From an uncultured Actinomycetes bacterium (GTDB taxonomy: Bacteria > Actinomycetota > Coriobacteriia > Coriobacteriales > Atopobiaceae): 64,000 nt of DNA. A model generated the notes under the pieces. That model was given only the letters and a program-made list of their open reading frames with translations. It did not search any database and was not told the origin of the DNA. Both the position numbers and the translations under genes were made by a program. This document shows positions 52,860-64,000 of this stretch, piece by piece (position 1 is the stretch's first letter; every line of letters begins with the position of its first letter). The stretch covers positions 1 to 64,000 of the forward strand of contig OMWB01000017.1 of assembly GCA_900314645.1 (NCBI GenBank). Reading direction: 5' to 3'.

Positions 52860-53363
52860 GTGAGTCCCTTCGTCACATCGCGTCGCGGATCGCGCATCCT
52901 GCTCTTTTGGATCTTGGCGGTGCTGGTCGTGCTGATCGACCAGGCCACCAAGACCGCTGTGCGCGTCATCTCGCCCGCGGAGGGCTACATGGGCACGCTC
53001 ATTCCGGGTGTCATCGATTTGGTACACGTTGAGAACACGGGCGCCGCGTTCAGCATGGGGGAGGGCGCAGGGTCGCTCTTCGTCCTGGTCGCGCTCGTGG
53101 TTTCTTGCGTCGCGTTTGCGTTTGTGTGCACGCAGGATATCCCCATGTCGCTTACGGCGTCCATCGCCTGTGTGGTTGGCGGGGGCCTGGGCAACATGGT
53201 TGACCGTCTGGCACGCGGCTCGGTGACGGACTTCATCGCCACGGCTTTCATAGACTTCCCGGTCTTCAATGTGGCTGACATCGCGGTGACCTGTGGCATC
53301 GCCATCTCGCTCATCGGATACCTTATGTGGGAGCAGAGCCTTCCGCCTGAGGAGCGTCGGTAG
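52860..53363 (+). CDS. lspA: Lipoprotein signal peptidase (signal peptidase II)
   Basis: This 167-residue membrane protease has four helices and the two catalytic aspartates in NMVDRLARGSVTDFI and FNVADIAVTCG. VENTGAAFSM is the conserved substrate-binding segment. It processes the lipoproteins seen elsewhere in this window. The start is GTG with AAGGAGAC upstream, 12 bases after the ileS stop; ileS-lspA pairing is common. Confidence 0.96.
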   Translation: MSPFVTSRRGSRILLFWILAVLVVLIDQATKTAVRVISPAEGYMGTLIPGVIDLVHVENTGAAFSMGEGAGSLFVLVALVVSCVAFAFVCTQDIPMSLTASIACVVGGGLGNMVDRLARGSVTDFIATAFIDFPVFNVADIAVTCGIAISLIGYLMWEQSLPPEERR

Positions 53364-54388
53364 TGGCGCTCGGAGGAACTCGTTTGGTCGAGCTGCTCGT
53401 CGGACCCGAGGGGGACGGGGAGCGGCTCGATGCGTTTCTGGGAGCTTCGCGTGAGCTCCCCTCGCGCAGTGCCTGCGCACGCCTCGTGGAGCAGGGGCTC
53501 GTCACCATCAACCTGACGCCCGCCACCTCAAAGTCGGAGCGCGTGCTTCTGGGAGACCGTGTGCAGGTGACGGTGCCCGTGGTTGAGGCGAGCGGTCCGC
53601 TTCGTCCCAATCCTGACATCCCACTTGACGTGCGCTTCGAGGACGATTGGCTCATCGTGCTCTCCAAGCAGGTGGGCCTCGTCTGCCACCCCAGCCCCGG
53701 ACACACCGATGACACGTTGGCAAACGCGCTGGTTGCGCATTGCGGCTATGACCATCTGGGGATGCTGCAGGGCGACGAGCGGCCGGGAATCGTGCATCGC
53801 CTGGACATGGACACCTCGGGGCTCATGCTCGCCGCCAAGGACGACGAGACGCAGAAGGCGCTGCAGGATCTCATCCGCATGCGCGTGCTCGACCGACGCT
53901 ACGTCACGCTCGTGCACGGCTATGTGGCGTCCGACGAGGGAACGATCACGACGGGCATCATGCGCTCGACACGTGACCGCCTACGCATGATGGTGAGTGA
54001 TGACCCCCTGGCACGGGAGGCAATCACCACCTTCAGGACGCTCGAGCGCTTTGAGGCGGGCCGGAAGGACGAGGGATACTCGCTGCTGGAGTGCCACCTG
54101 TATACGGGCCGCACGCACCAGATTCGCGTGCATATGCGCCACATCGCCCATCCCTGCGTGGGTGACCAGCTCTATGGCCGGGGCCACTATCAGGAGAATC
54201 TGTGCCTCGCGCGACAGTTCCTCCACTCATGGCACGTCGCATTTGACCATCCGGTGACGGGGGAGCACATCTCGCTGGGAGACCACCTGCCCGATGACCT
54301 CCGTGAGGCGCTTGCGAGCCTGAGTGATCGCTCGATGGGCCGCACAGCTGCGGGCGAGGAGATTTGCCCCCAGTTGCTCGCCGACTAA
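53363..54388 (+). CDS. RluA/RluD-family 23S rRNA pseudouridine synthase
   Basis: This 341-residue protein has an N-terminal S4 domain (RLDAFLGASRELPSRSACARLVEQG) and the catalytic motif VHRLDMDTSGLML with Asp148. TGRTHQIRVHMRHI is the later family motif. Its GTG overlaps the lspA stop by one base. RluD or a paralogue are both possible. Confidence 0.92.
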   Translation: MALGGTRLVELLVGPEGDGERLDAFLGASRELPSRSACARLVEQGLVTINLTPATSKSERVLLGDRVQVTVPVVEASGPLRPNPDIPLDVRFEDDWLIVLSKQVGLVCHPSPGHTDDTLANALVAHCGYDHLGMLQGDERPGIVHRLDMDTSGLMLAAKDDETQKALQDLIRMRVLDRRYVTLVHGYVASDEGTITTGIMRSTRDRLRMMVSDDPLAREAITTFRTLERFEAGRKDEGYSLLECHLYTGRTHQIRVHMRHIAHPCVGDQLYGRGHYQENLCLARQFLHSWHVAFDHPVTGEHISLGDHLPDDLREALASLSDRSMGRTAAGEEICPQLLAD

Positions 54389-54472
54389 TTCGTCTTGGAA
54401 AAGGCCCCAACGCCAAGCGTGCGTGTGCCATTCTTGTGGGTGTGGGCTTTTGCTCCTGAGCTGCTTCTTTGA

Positions 54473-54481
54473 TGTTACAAT
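54473..54481 (+). promoter_or_regulatory. Extended -10 promoter of guaB
   Basis: A TG extension precedes TACAAT (54476-54481), about 60 bases before the guaB start; no clear -35 box. Confidence 0.4.
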
Positions 54482-54541
54482 CATGGGACAAACGGTATCG
54501 ATTTATCGGTGACTGGTAGCTTATCTACATAAGGAGCGCGC

Positions 54542-56056
54542 ATGGCAACCTTCTTCGAAGGGTATTCCCACACCTTCTCCGAGTACCTCCTTGTCCCTGG
54601 TTATTCGTCGTCACAGAACATCCCCATCAACGTCAGCCTCAAGACGCCGCTCGTTAAGTTCCGCCGCGGCGAGAAGAGCCCCATTACCCTCAACATCCCC
54701 ATGACCTCCGCCATCATGCAGTCGGTGTCGGGCCCGCGCCTGGCCATTGCCCTGGCGCAGGAGGGTGGCCTTTCCTTCATCTATGGCTCGCAGTCGCCCG
54801 AGGACGAGGCGGCCATGGTGCGCGAGGTCAAGACCTACAAGGCCGGCTTCGTCATTTCCGACTCCACGCTGACGCCTGACATGAGCCTGCAGGAGGTCGT
54901 GGAGCTCAAGGAGCGCACGGGCCACTCCACCATGCCTGTCACGGACGACGGCACGCCCTTCGGCGTGTTCTGCGGCATCGTGACCAGCCGCGACTATCGC
55001 CTCTCGCGCGACGACCGTGGCCGCAAGGTGCATGAGTTCATGACGCCCGCGAGCGAGTGCATCTGCGGCGACGAGAACACCTCGCTCTCGGTGGCCAACG
55101 ACATCATCTGGGACCACAAGCTCAACGCGCTGCCCATCGTTGACAAGCAGGGCCACCTCATGTCGCTCGTGTTCCGCAAGGACTACGACTCGCACAAGGG
55201 CAACCCGGACGAGCTGCTTGACAAGCACAAGCGCTATCTGGTGGGCGCGGGCATCAATACGCGTGACTATGCCCAGCGTGTGCCCCTGCTGGTCGAGGCT
55301 GGCGCTGATGTGCTCTGCATCGACTCCTCCGAGGGCTACTCCGAGTGGCAGAAGCTCACCATCGACTGGATTCGCGCGCATTATGGCGACACCGTCAAGG
55401 TGGGTGCCGGCAACGTCGTTGACGCCGAGGGCTTCCGCTATCTGGCCGAGTGCGGTGCCGACTTCGTCAAGGTGGGCATCGGCGGTGGCTCCATCTGCAT
55501 CACGCGCGAGCAGAAGGGCATCGGCCGTGGCCAGGCCTCCGCGCTCATCGACGTCTGCGCAGAGCGCGACCGCTACTTCGAGGAGACGGGCGTCTACGTG
55601 CCGGTCTGCTCCGACGGCGGCATCGTGTACGACTACCACATGACCTTGGCACTGGCCATGGGCGCTGACTTCCTCATGCTGGGCCGTTACTTCGCCCGCT
55701 TTGACGAGAGCCCCACGCGCCGCCTCAACGTCAACGGCTCCTACGTGAAGGAGTACTGGGGCGAGGGCTCCGCGCGTGCCCGCAACTGGCAGCGCTATGA
55801 CCTGGGCGGCTCCAAGAAGGGCCTGTCCTTCGTCGAGGGTGTCGACTCGTACGTGCCGTACGCCGGCCCGCTCAAGGAGAACGTCGACGCGTCGCTCTTG
55901 AAGGTGCGCTCCACCATGTGCAACTGCGGCGCGCTCAACCTGCCGGAGCTTCGTGACAAGGCCAAGCTCACGCTGGTCTCGGCCACGTCTCTTGTCGAGG
56001 GCGGCGCCCACGACGTCATTCTGCGCGAGTCCACGAGCGACAACTTCCGTTCGTAG
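54542..56056 (+). CDS. guaB: IMP dehydrogenase
   Basis: This 504-residue enzyme oxidises IMP to XMP, the first committed step to guanine nucleotides. The catalytic cysteine loop is [12 protein letters not shown], the NAD-site segment CIDSSEGYS and [11 protein letters not shown] precede it, and two CBS domains lie at about residues 100-220. The N-terminus ([14 protein letters not shown]) is of the eukaryote-like/clostridial subtype rather than E. coli. AAGGAGCG precedes the ATG. It stands alone in its unit. Confidence 0.94.
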   Translation: MATFFEGYSHTFSEYLLVPGYSSSQNIPINVSLKTPLVKFRRGEKSPITLNIPMTSAIMQSVSGPRLAIALAQEGGLSFIYGSQSPEDEAAMVREVKTYKAGFVISDSTLTPDMSLQEVVELKERTGHSTMPVTDDGTPFGVFCGIVTSRDYRLSRDDRGRKVHEFMTPASECICGDENTSLSVANDIIWDHKLNALPIVDKQGHLMSLVFRKDYDSHKGNPDELLDKHKRYLVGAGINTRDYAQRVPLLVEAGADVLCIDSSEGYSEWQKLTIDWIRAHYGDTVKVGAGNVVDAEGFRYLAECGADFVKVGIGGGSICITREQKGIGRGQASALIDVCAERDRYFEETGVYVPVCSDGGIVYDYHMTLALAMGADFLMLGRYFARFDESPTRRLNVNGSYVKEYWGEGSARARNWQRYDLGGSKKGLSFVEGVDSYVPYAGPLKENVDASLLKVRSTMCNCGALNLPELRDKAKLTLVSATSLVEGGAHDVILRESTSDNFRS

Positions 56057-56170
56057 AACGCTCGAAGTGCTTGGGCGGGGGTCACTGACGTGGTCCCCGC
56101 CTTTTTTGTACCTATCCGCCACGGGAGGCTGTGGCAAGGCCAGGTGCCTGACGAAGAGGAGCGTGCCAAG

Positions 56171-56950
56171 ATGAGGGGCGGCAGGGTTTGGACAAAGTGG
56201 TGGAGCTCCAAGTCGGGGCGTGAGGTGCAGGTTGACGGCACGGCTGCCCATGCGGCAGACATCGCGTCGCTCAACCGCGTCGCCGAGGACGTGTCTGTCA
56301 TCCCCAACTACACGCCCAAGCTTGAGCACCGCCGCGTGGACTTCTACTACGCCGACCATGACCAGGTCCTCATTGCAGGAGTCTCGGACAACAACTACAT
56401 CTTCTGGCTCTCGCGGACGAGGCTCGATGACGTGGAGACCAACAAGGCGGTGTTCGACTACATTGCTCAGGCAGATCCGACCATGTTCGCACATTTTGAC
56501 ACGGTGGCCAGAAAGCTGGGGTACGGCTCGGAACAGCTGCGGAGCTTCTATCGCGACAGCCTCGTCTACGTCGGCGGTGAGAACCCCGCGCCCGATGACC
56601 AGGTGTGGCGCACGCCGTTTGGCGTGCGGTACATCAAGAGCCAAGAGCAGTACAACGGCTCGTACTTTGCGAGTGGTATCAAGGGATTTCGGTATCAGCT
56701 CGAGCGGTGTTGCGCTTTCCGTGAGGCTGGGGGGCGATATCTCGAGGTCATGAGATGGAACCTCGCCACACTGAGGGAGACAAGCGGTGACCCCGTCGAC
56801 GACTATGAGTCGAAGCGGCAGCTCATCGAGCTGATTCATGAGGAGCGCTACCTGCTCTGCTCGGATAACGAGGAGGTCCGCAAGCTCTACCTGCAGCTTG
56901 ATAGGGAGTGCTCGCAGATGTACAACGCCTACATGTCCATCGTCAGGTAA
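56171..56950 (+). CDS. Hypothetical protein
   Basis: This 259-residue soluble protein is not recognised. It is alpha/beta, rich in Tyr and Asp, with no signal peptide or membrane helix. Segments that may help a search are DFYYADHDQVLIAGVSDNN and YIKSQEQYNGSYFASGIKG. The ATG at 56171 has GAGGAGCG upstream. The frame continues back to 56090 without ribosome site. Confidence 0.65.
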   Translation: MRGGRVWTKWWSSKSGREVQVDGTAAHAADIASLNRVAEDVSVIPNYTPKLEHRRVDFYYADHDQVLIAGVSDNNYIFWLSRTRLDDVETNKAVFDYIAQADPTMFAHFDTVARKLGYGSEQLRSFYRDSLVYVGGENPAPDDQVWRTPFGVRYIKSQEQYNGSYFASGIKGFRYQLERCCAFREAGGRYLEVMRWNLATLRETSGDPVDDYESKRQLIELIHEERYLLCSDNEEVRKLYLQLDRECSQMYNAYMSIVR

Positions 56951-56960
56951 CGCCACTCAA

Positions 56961-56985
56961 ACAAACGGGACAGGCACCGTAGTTC
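56961..56985. repeat. Solo copy of the 22077 palindrome arm
   Basis: The 25-base segment matches the left arm at 22077-22101 except for one base (C for T after ACAAA), including GGGACAGGCACCGTAGTTC. No reverse-complement partner follows here. Confidence 0.7.
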
Positions 56986-56995
56986 CCCCAAAACA

Positions 56996-57033
56996 AACGC
57001 GCCCCTCTCGGTGGTTGCCGAGAGGGGCGCGTT
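56996..57033. terminator. Terminator between hypothetical gene and MFS relic
   Basis: AACGCGCCCCTCTCGG pairs exactly with CCGAGAGGGGCGCGTT around TGGTTG. Confidence 0.75.
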
Positions 57034-57050
57034 GTCATATCCGAGATGGA

Positions 57051-58137
57051 CTATGCCAGCTCGGCTGCCTTTCTGGTGCCGTAGACCATCAGCGCGGTGC
57101 CGATGACGGAGGCGATGACGCCGATGGTGAGGCCGGCGCGGACGGAGAGCAGCTGGAAGAGCCAACCACCCACAAAGCTCGCCAGCAGGCCACCGACGGA
57201 GTTGGCAGTCATGAAGACAGCTTGTCCCTTGTTGCGGTCGGCCTCGTCAACCTGGTCATTCGCGAAGTACACCACAGCGGGCGTGATGGCGGCGTAGGAG
57301 ACCATCTGCAGGATCATGCCGGCATAGAACATGGGGACGCTGTTTGCCATGGCGAGGATGACGTGCTTGATGGAGTAGAAGATGGCTGCGATGGCCATGA
57401 TCTTGTTGACGCTGACCCGCTTCATGATGAGGGCGAAGCCAAACATGGTGGGCAGCTCGACCATGGCTTGGATGAAGAACGCGTTGCCCTGCACGCGCTC
57501 GACGTCAGCGGCGGGCACGAACTCGGCAAGGACGGCGCCGCAGTAGGTCTGGAAGAGGTTGTGGCAGAAGTACAGCAGGACCAGCGACAGGATGACCGAG
57601 ATGGTGGTGGGGTACTTGCTGAAGAACTGCAGGACCGAGATGGTCTCACCCTGAGGTTGCGCAGGCTCGTTGTCCCTCGCAAGCTCCTTGGGGGCGTCGG
57701 GCATGAGATTGATTGCGACGATGGTGAGCACGGCGCCCATGATCATCCAGATGGGAAGCGTGTTTCTTCCCATGACGGCCCAAAGGCGACCAACGATGTT
57801 GGCGCCGACGGCATACGCGACCGAGCCGATGCCGCGGCAGAGGCCATAGTTGATGACCCCACCGGCCTTCTCGTAGATGAACGCCATGCCGTTGAGGAGT
57901 GGCATGCCCACCGTGGACGACATGAAGCCGAGGACGATGAGCGGCAGGATGATGAACGAACCCTGGGGGACGACCAGCAAAGCTGCCGCGAGGATGCCGC
58001 AGACGGAGAGGGCGGTCACGAGGCCGAAGAGGACGGATCCGCGGGCGAAATGTCCGAAAGCCAATAGAGCCGCTGACGAGCAGCATGAAACCTGCATTGA
58101 CCAGCGCGTACTTTGCGTTGAGGTTCTTGAGATTCAT
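57051..58137 (-). pseudogene. Major facilitator transporter, frameshifted and internally deleted
   Basis: The gene starts normally at 58137 (GGGAAGG ribosome site, MNLKNLNAKYALVNAGFML, first membrane helix) but after about 26 codons the MFS reading moves to another frame (FARGSVLFGLVTALSVC onwards, open to 57051). Besides the shift, the second helix and the loop usual between helices 2 and 3 are missing, so roughly 35-45 codons are deleted near 58040-58062. The remaining protein still shows about nine helices and the sugar/nucleoside-type MFS pattern (MAFIYEKAGGVINYGLCRGIGS). As it stands a working 12-helix transporter cannot be made. Confidence 0.8.
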
Positions 58138-58163
58138 GGCCTTCCCTTTCCATGAAGTGACAT

Positions 58164-58637
58164 TCACCCCACTTTAGCATCACTCAAAGCATCCGCAGCG
58201 AGTCGGAACTCTATCTGGTCCGTGTCGTAGCAGAATACGCTCCCGTCGGCGCGCGTGAAGCGGATGAGCGTGCCTGGGTTTTCGGACTTTCCGTCGATGT
58301 TGACCTTCCAGAGCTCGATGGTGCTCCCGTCCCCAAACGCGTAGCTTATGCCGCCCCCATTGGGCACCTCATTCTGCGGCTTGCCCATGCCCGCGTTCAC
58401 GACGAGCTTGTAGAAGCGATCCGCGCCGCTCGACGAGAGGGCTCCCTGCTCCTCGGCGAAGGTCATGCTCTCGGCCAAATCCTGCTTGAATTGCTGGAAG
58501 CGATACGTCGCGCGTACCATGTTGATGAGGGGGACGAGCAGCACGACGGAGAGCGCCACAGCGCCCACGATGTACGGGACAAGCGAACGGTCCCTTCTCT
58601 TTGCTTTCTCGGCGGTACCGTGCACATTCTGGAACAT
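58164..58637 (-). CDS. Small membrane-anchored hypothetical protein
   Basis: This 157-residue protein has one N-terminal membrane helix (YIVGAVALSVVLLVPLINM) after a basic cytoplasmic start, then an extracellular domain with GGGISYAFGDGSTIELWKVN. Not recognised. AAAGGAGA precedes the ATG at 58637. It lies just upstream of the MFS relic on the same strand and is divergent from leuS. Confidence 0.7.
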   Translation of the reverse strand: MFQNVHGTAEKAKRRDRSLVPYIVGAVALSVVLLVPLINMVRATYRFQQFKQDLAESMTFAEEQGALSSSGADRFYKLVVNAGMGKPQNEVPNGGGISYAFGDGSTIELWKVNIDGKSENPGTLIRFTRADGSVFCYDTDQIEFRLAADALSDAKVG

Positions 58638-58727
58638 TGCAGTCTCCTTTCAAACCACGCTTCCATAATCTAACAGCCGCCTTTTGACTACAATAGGAAT
58701 GTTGCTCTAACGCTATTGGAGGTTTGT

Positions 58728-61277
<2,550 letters not shown>

Positions 61278-61283
61278 GTACCT

Positions 61284-61372
61284 GGGCCGCCCGGCCCTCC
61301 CCATCACGCTCAGCACCCGCGCTGCGCGGGCGCCGCTTCGCGAATCGCGTGACGGGGAGGGCCGGGCGGCCT
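61284..61372. repeat. Core-bearing palindrome D (after leuS)
   Basis: Arms 61284-61309 and 61347-61372 pair at 24 of 26 bases. The 37-base core runs from TCAG (61310) to GAATC (61346) with an inner CCGCGCTGCGCGG hairpin and GCTTCGC. It starts 6 bases after the leuS stop. The remaining bases to the amidase start hold only the ribosome site. Confidence 0.75.
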
Positions 61373-61518
61373 CGGCGATTCAACCGGGGTTGAGGAGCAG
61401 TGGGGTACGGCCCAGACCGGCTTGGCGGGTCTGGGCCGACTCAGTTGACAGGACCCACCGCATTCGCGGGGGCTCTACATCGAAATCATTTGTTGCTGTA
61501 AGGGTAAAGGTGGTTCAA

Positions 61519-62991
61519 ATGCAGCGTAAACGAGTCTTTACCATGTGGGTGGTCTTCATCCTGAGCCTGGTTGTCGCCACACCAGCTTTTGCGTCCGGGC
61601 GACCAATCGCTCTGGACTCGGGGCACGGTGGGGGAGACGAAGGCGCGGTGTACGGCTCCTTCGTCGAGCGCGACATGAACTGGGAGATCACCAAGGCATG
61701 CCGCGACGAGCTTGAGGCCATGGGCTATTCGGTCGTCATCGTCAACACGTCCTCCCAGAACTACGACCTCGACGACCGCGTGCAGCGTGCGGTGAACAAC
61801 AACGCGCCGGTCATCGTGAGCCTTCACAACAACGCGTGGGACCGCGTCTCTAAGGAGAAGCGCGGCTGCACGGTGCTCGTTCCCAACAACAGTAGCTACG
61901 AGGGAGGCCTGTACGACATTGGCCAGCGCTTCGCCGCAGAGGTGACAGGCGGCCTGAAGGACGAGCTCGGCATGCCGCTCTGGAAGGACGGAAGCTACGA
62001 GCGCGACTATCCGGCTGGCGAGAGCGGCTCCACCTATCCTGACGGCTCGCGCGCGGACTACTATGCCATCGTTCGCTATGCCCGCAGGCAGGGCATCTTT
62101 GGTTGCATCATCGAGCATGGCTTCCTCGACAATGCTTCCGATGCAAAGATTTACAAGAAGAGCGACACGCTCAAGCGCATGGGCATCGTGGACGCGCATG
62201 CCATCGCCGCGTTCTATGACGAGTTCTGTGAGTATGCCGACGAGAGCCAGGCCGCGCGCATCGCGTCTGGCTGGTGGGTCTCCTCCGGTGAACGCTGGTG
62301 GTTCCGCTATCCCAACGGCACGTATCCGGCGGGACGTATGGCGGAGATTAAGGGCGTGACGTATGGCTTCGACCAGAGCGGCTGGATGGTCGTGGGCTGG
62401 GGCAAGTTTGACGGCACCTGGTATTGGTTTGACGAGGACGGAGCGCTGGCCCACGACACCTGGACCGACGACGGCTACTACATTGGCAGCGACGGTTCGT
62501 GGGACCAGAGCGTCCCGAAGCGCGAGGCTGAGAAACAGGACAGCCCCGAGGAAAAGCCCAAGGCTCAGGCAAAGTGGGTCAGGTCTGGTTCGCGGTGGTG
62601 GTATCAGCACGCCGACGGCACATACACGACGTCTGGCTGGGAGAAGATCGACGACGTGTGGTATCTCTTCGACGCAAGCGGCTGGATGCGTACCGGCTGG
62701 GCAAAGGTTGGCGGAACCTGGTACTACCTGCGCAGCAATGGCGCCATGGCCTCCGGCTGGGAGAAGGTCGACGGGACGTGGTACTACCTGAAGGAGTCTG
62801 GCGCCATGGCCACCGGCTGGCAACAGGTGAATGGCACCTGGTACTTCCTGAAGGACTCTGGTGCCATGGCAACAGGCTGGGTCAAGAGTGGCGGCAAGTG
62901 GTACTACCTAGGTAGTGACGGTGCCATGTACGTCAACCGCACAACTCCAGACGGCTATCAAGTTGATGGTTCCGGAGCCTGGGTCAACTGA
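61519..62991 (+). CDS. N-acetylmuramoyl-L-alanine amidase with cell-wall-binding repeats
   Basis: This 490-residue secreted protein has a signal peptide (about 1-27), an Amidase_3 domain with zinc residues in DSGHGGGDEG, the early Glu of SFVERD, SLHNNAW and the catalytic Glu of IEHGFLDN, and then a C-terminal array of choline/wall-binding-type repeats (GTWYYLKESGAMATGW and variants) from about residue 245 to the end, interrupted by a Lys/Glu-rich linker near 335-350. It cuts peptidoglycan side chains while bound to the wall. The ATG at 61519 has AAGGTGG upstream; the open frame extends back into leuS but is not coding there. Confidence 0.92.
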   Translation: MQRKRVFTMWVVFILSLVVATPAFASGRPIALDSGHGGGDEGAVYGSFVERDMNWEITKACRDELEAMGYSVVIVNTSSQNYDLDDRVQRAVNNNAPVIVSLHNNAWDRVSKEKRGCTVLVPNNSSYEGGLYDIGQRFAAEVTGGLKDELGMPLWKDGSYERDYPAGESGSTYPDGSRADYYAIVRYARRQGIFGCIIEHGFLDNASDAKIYKKSDTLKRMGIVDAHAIAAFYDEFCEYADESQAARIASGWWVSSGERWWFRYPNGTYPAGRMAEIKGVTYGFDQSGWMVVGWGKFDGTWYWFDEDGALAHDTWTDDGYYIGSDGSWDQSVPKREAEKQDSPEEKPKAQAKWVRSGSRWWYQHADGTYTTSGWEKIDDVWYLFDASGWMRTGWAKVGGTWYYLRSNGAMASGWEKVDGTWYYLKESGAMATGWQQVNGTWYFLKDSGAMATGWVKSGGKWYYLGSDGAMYVNRTTPDGYQVDGSGAWVN

Positions 62992-63001
62992 CATTTTTGG
63001 A

Positions 63002-63083
63002 GGCCGTCGGGCCCTTTCCGTGGCGCGATTGCGAAGCGCGCGCCGAAGGCGCGCCTGAGCGCCATGAAAAGGGTCCGACGGCC
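63002..63083. repeat. Core-bearing palindrome C (after the amidase gene)
   Basis: Arms 63002-63026 and 63059-63083 pair at 22 of 25 bases; all three exceptions would be G-U or A-C, i.e. transitions. The 32-base core, read on the minus strand, runs from TCAG to AATC with GCGCGCTTCGC and a GCGCC/GGCGC hairpin. It starts 10 bases after the amidase stop. Confidence 0.78.
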
Positions 63084-63223
63084 CAGCCAACGTCACAGAC
63101 CCAGCTCCCCCGCTCGCCCATTTGTAACCTAATGCAAATCTTATATGGCTAGCGTTGTGCGAAAATGCGCCTACCTGTGGTTTTGGAGCATAACGATTGT
63201 TGGTAATCAGAGAGGAAGACACT

Positions 63224-64000
63224 ATGCTTCGAGTTGGTATGCTTACGAGTGGTGGCGACTGCCAAGCCCTGAACGCGGCCCTGCGTGGCGTCGCAAAGAC
63301 CCTGTATGCAAAGAGGGACGACGTCGAGATCTATGGCTTCCTGAATGGTTATCAGGGCATGATCTACGGGAAGTACAAGAAGCTCACCCCGCATGACTTC
63401 TCGGGCATCCTGACCCGTGGTGGCACCATGCTCGGGACCAGCCGCACCCCGTTCAAGGAGCTGGATATTCCCACGCCTGAGGGCATCCAGAAGGTGCCTG
63501 CCATGAAGCAGACCTACAAGGAGCTGCAGCTTGATGCGCTCGTCATGGGCGGCGGCAACGGCTCCACCAAGACGGCCAACCGTCTGTATGAGGAGGGCCT
63601 CAACGTCATCGCCCTTCCTAAGACCATCGACAACGACACCTGGGGCACCGATTACACCTTTGGTTTCGACTCCGCCATCGAGATCGCGACTAAGTGCGTC
63701 GACGACATCCACACCACCGCGAGCTCGCACGGCCGCGTCTTCGTCATTGAGATCATGGGCCACAAGGTTGGTTGGATCCCCCTGTACGCCGGCATCGCGG
63801 GCGGCGCCGACGTCATCCTGCTCCCCGAGATTCCGTTCAGCTATGAGAGCGTCATCAAGACCATCGATGAGCGCGACGCCGAGGGCAAGCGCTTCACCAT
63901 CATCGCGGCTGCCGAGGGTGCCATCACCAAGGAGCAGGCCAAGATGAAGAAAAAGGCCTACAAGGCTCTCCTGGCCGAGCGCAAGCACTCCGTCGTGTAC
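63224..64000 (+). CDS. pfkA: 6-phosphofructokinase, 5' part (runs off the window)
   Basis: The first 259 residues are present. The start MLRVGMLTSGGDCQALNAALRG is the phosphate-binding N-terminus. The nucleotide loop reads MGGGNGSTK with Asn112-Gly113, where ATP enzymes have Asp-Gly and PPi enzymes Asp-Asp, and the fructose-6-phosphate loop reads PKTIDND with Lys133, as in PPi-dependent enzymes. The phosphoryl donor is therefore uncertain. AGAGGAAG precedes the ATG. It catalyses entry to glycolysis, opposing Fbp in this window if ATP-linked. Confidence 0.93.
   Translation, partial: MLRVGMLTSGGDCQALNAALRGVAKTLYAKRDDVEIYGFLNGYQGMIYGKYKKLTPHDFSGILTRGGTMLGTSRTPFKELDIPTPEGIQKVPAMKQTYKELQLDALVMGGGNGSTKTANRLYEEGLNVIALPKTIDNDTWGTDYTFGFDSAIEIATKCVDDIHTTASSHGRVFVIEIMGHKVGWIPLYAGIAGGADVILLPEIPFSYESVIKTIDERDAEGKRFTIIAAAEGAITKEQAKMKKKAYKALLAERKHSVVY

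Noticed and set aside
49791..53480. 1229-codon antisense frame opposite ileS and lspA
   Set aside because: Same cause; the composition is Val/His/Arg/Asp-rich, typical of an antisense frame of GC-rich genes, and ileS on the other strand is certain.

Overview
The window is GC-rich, gene-dense chromosomal DNA of an actinobacterial type. The gene set suggests a member of the Coriobacteriia (Olsenella/Atopobium/Collinsella group): ATP-type PEP carboxykinase, a firmicute-type fructose-1,6-bisphosphatase, fhs plus fchA, a threonyl-tRNA synthetase without a TGS domain, LPXTG surface proteins and an anaerobic fermentative core. This placement is inference from gene content; there is no rRNA here to confirm it. 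I saw no prophage, transposase, CRISPR array, tRNA or rRNA. Long open frames opposite many genes are GC-driven shadows.

Layout. 1-7.3 kb: a GH1 6-phospho-beta-glucosidase, IPP isomerase, a polar amino-acid ABC transporter (lipoprotein, permease, ATPase), S-adenosylhomocysteinase and a membrane protein. 7.4-12.6 kb: two large secreted, sortase-anchored proteins (a CotH-kinase-like protein and an alpha/beta-hydrolase). 12.7-16 kb: an SAH/MTA-type deaminase and a two-gene transketolase. 16.1-19.2 kb: a phytol/dolichol-kinase-like membrane protein, a C-terminal half of an Asp/Glu racemase, a Cof-type HAD phosphatase, a HIT protein and an acylphosphatase. 19.5-26 kb: a one-carbon/folate island, fhs-fchA-folD-folE-formate transporter-folC. 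26-31 kb: a GH25 lysozyme, a zinc-ribbon membrane protein, thrS, a PLP-enzyme relic and a lipoprotein. 31-34.5 kb (minus strand): HD hydrolase, acyl-ACP thioesterase, NUDIX hydrolase, small membrane protein, thyA, dfrA. 34.6-39.7 kb: lipid kinase, RNase D, YugP-like zinc peptidase, xseA-xseB, a second HIT protein. 39.8-49.6 kb: ackA, an aldose-1-epimerase-like gene, a lipoprotein, pckA, an unknown gene, slyD, a GntR/UTRA regulator and fbp. 49.7-54.4 kb: ileS behind an attenuator leader, lspA and a pseudouridine synthase. 54.5-64 kb: guaB, an unknown gene, a broken MFS transporter gene, a small membrane protein, leuS, a cell-wall amidase with binding repeats, and the start of a phosphofructokinase running off the right edge.

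How genes work together. Fhs, FchA and FolD take formate to methylene-THF, with the formate channel, GTP cyclohydrolase I and folylpolyglutamate synthase alongside. FolD lacks the lysine usually needed for its cyclohydrolase step, which explains the adjacent fchA. ThyA and DHFR use the same folate pool. AhcY, the deaminase and the split transketolase fit disposal of SAH/adenosine-type nucleosides and pentose carbon. PckA, Fbp, AckA and Pfk are the fermentative/gluconeogenic core.

The most unusual signal is not a gene. Intergenic spaces repeatedly hold long inverted repeats, with arms up to 52 bp and perfect. The arms differ from locus to locus but match each other within a locus. In five copies the arms abut a shared internal core that begins TCAG and ends AATC around a GC-rich hairpin. 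They lie just after stop codons and may be bidirectional terminators, but the shared core with private arms looks like a distinct element family.
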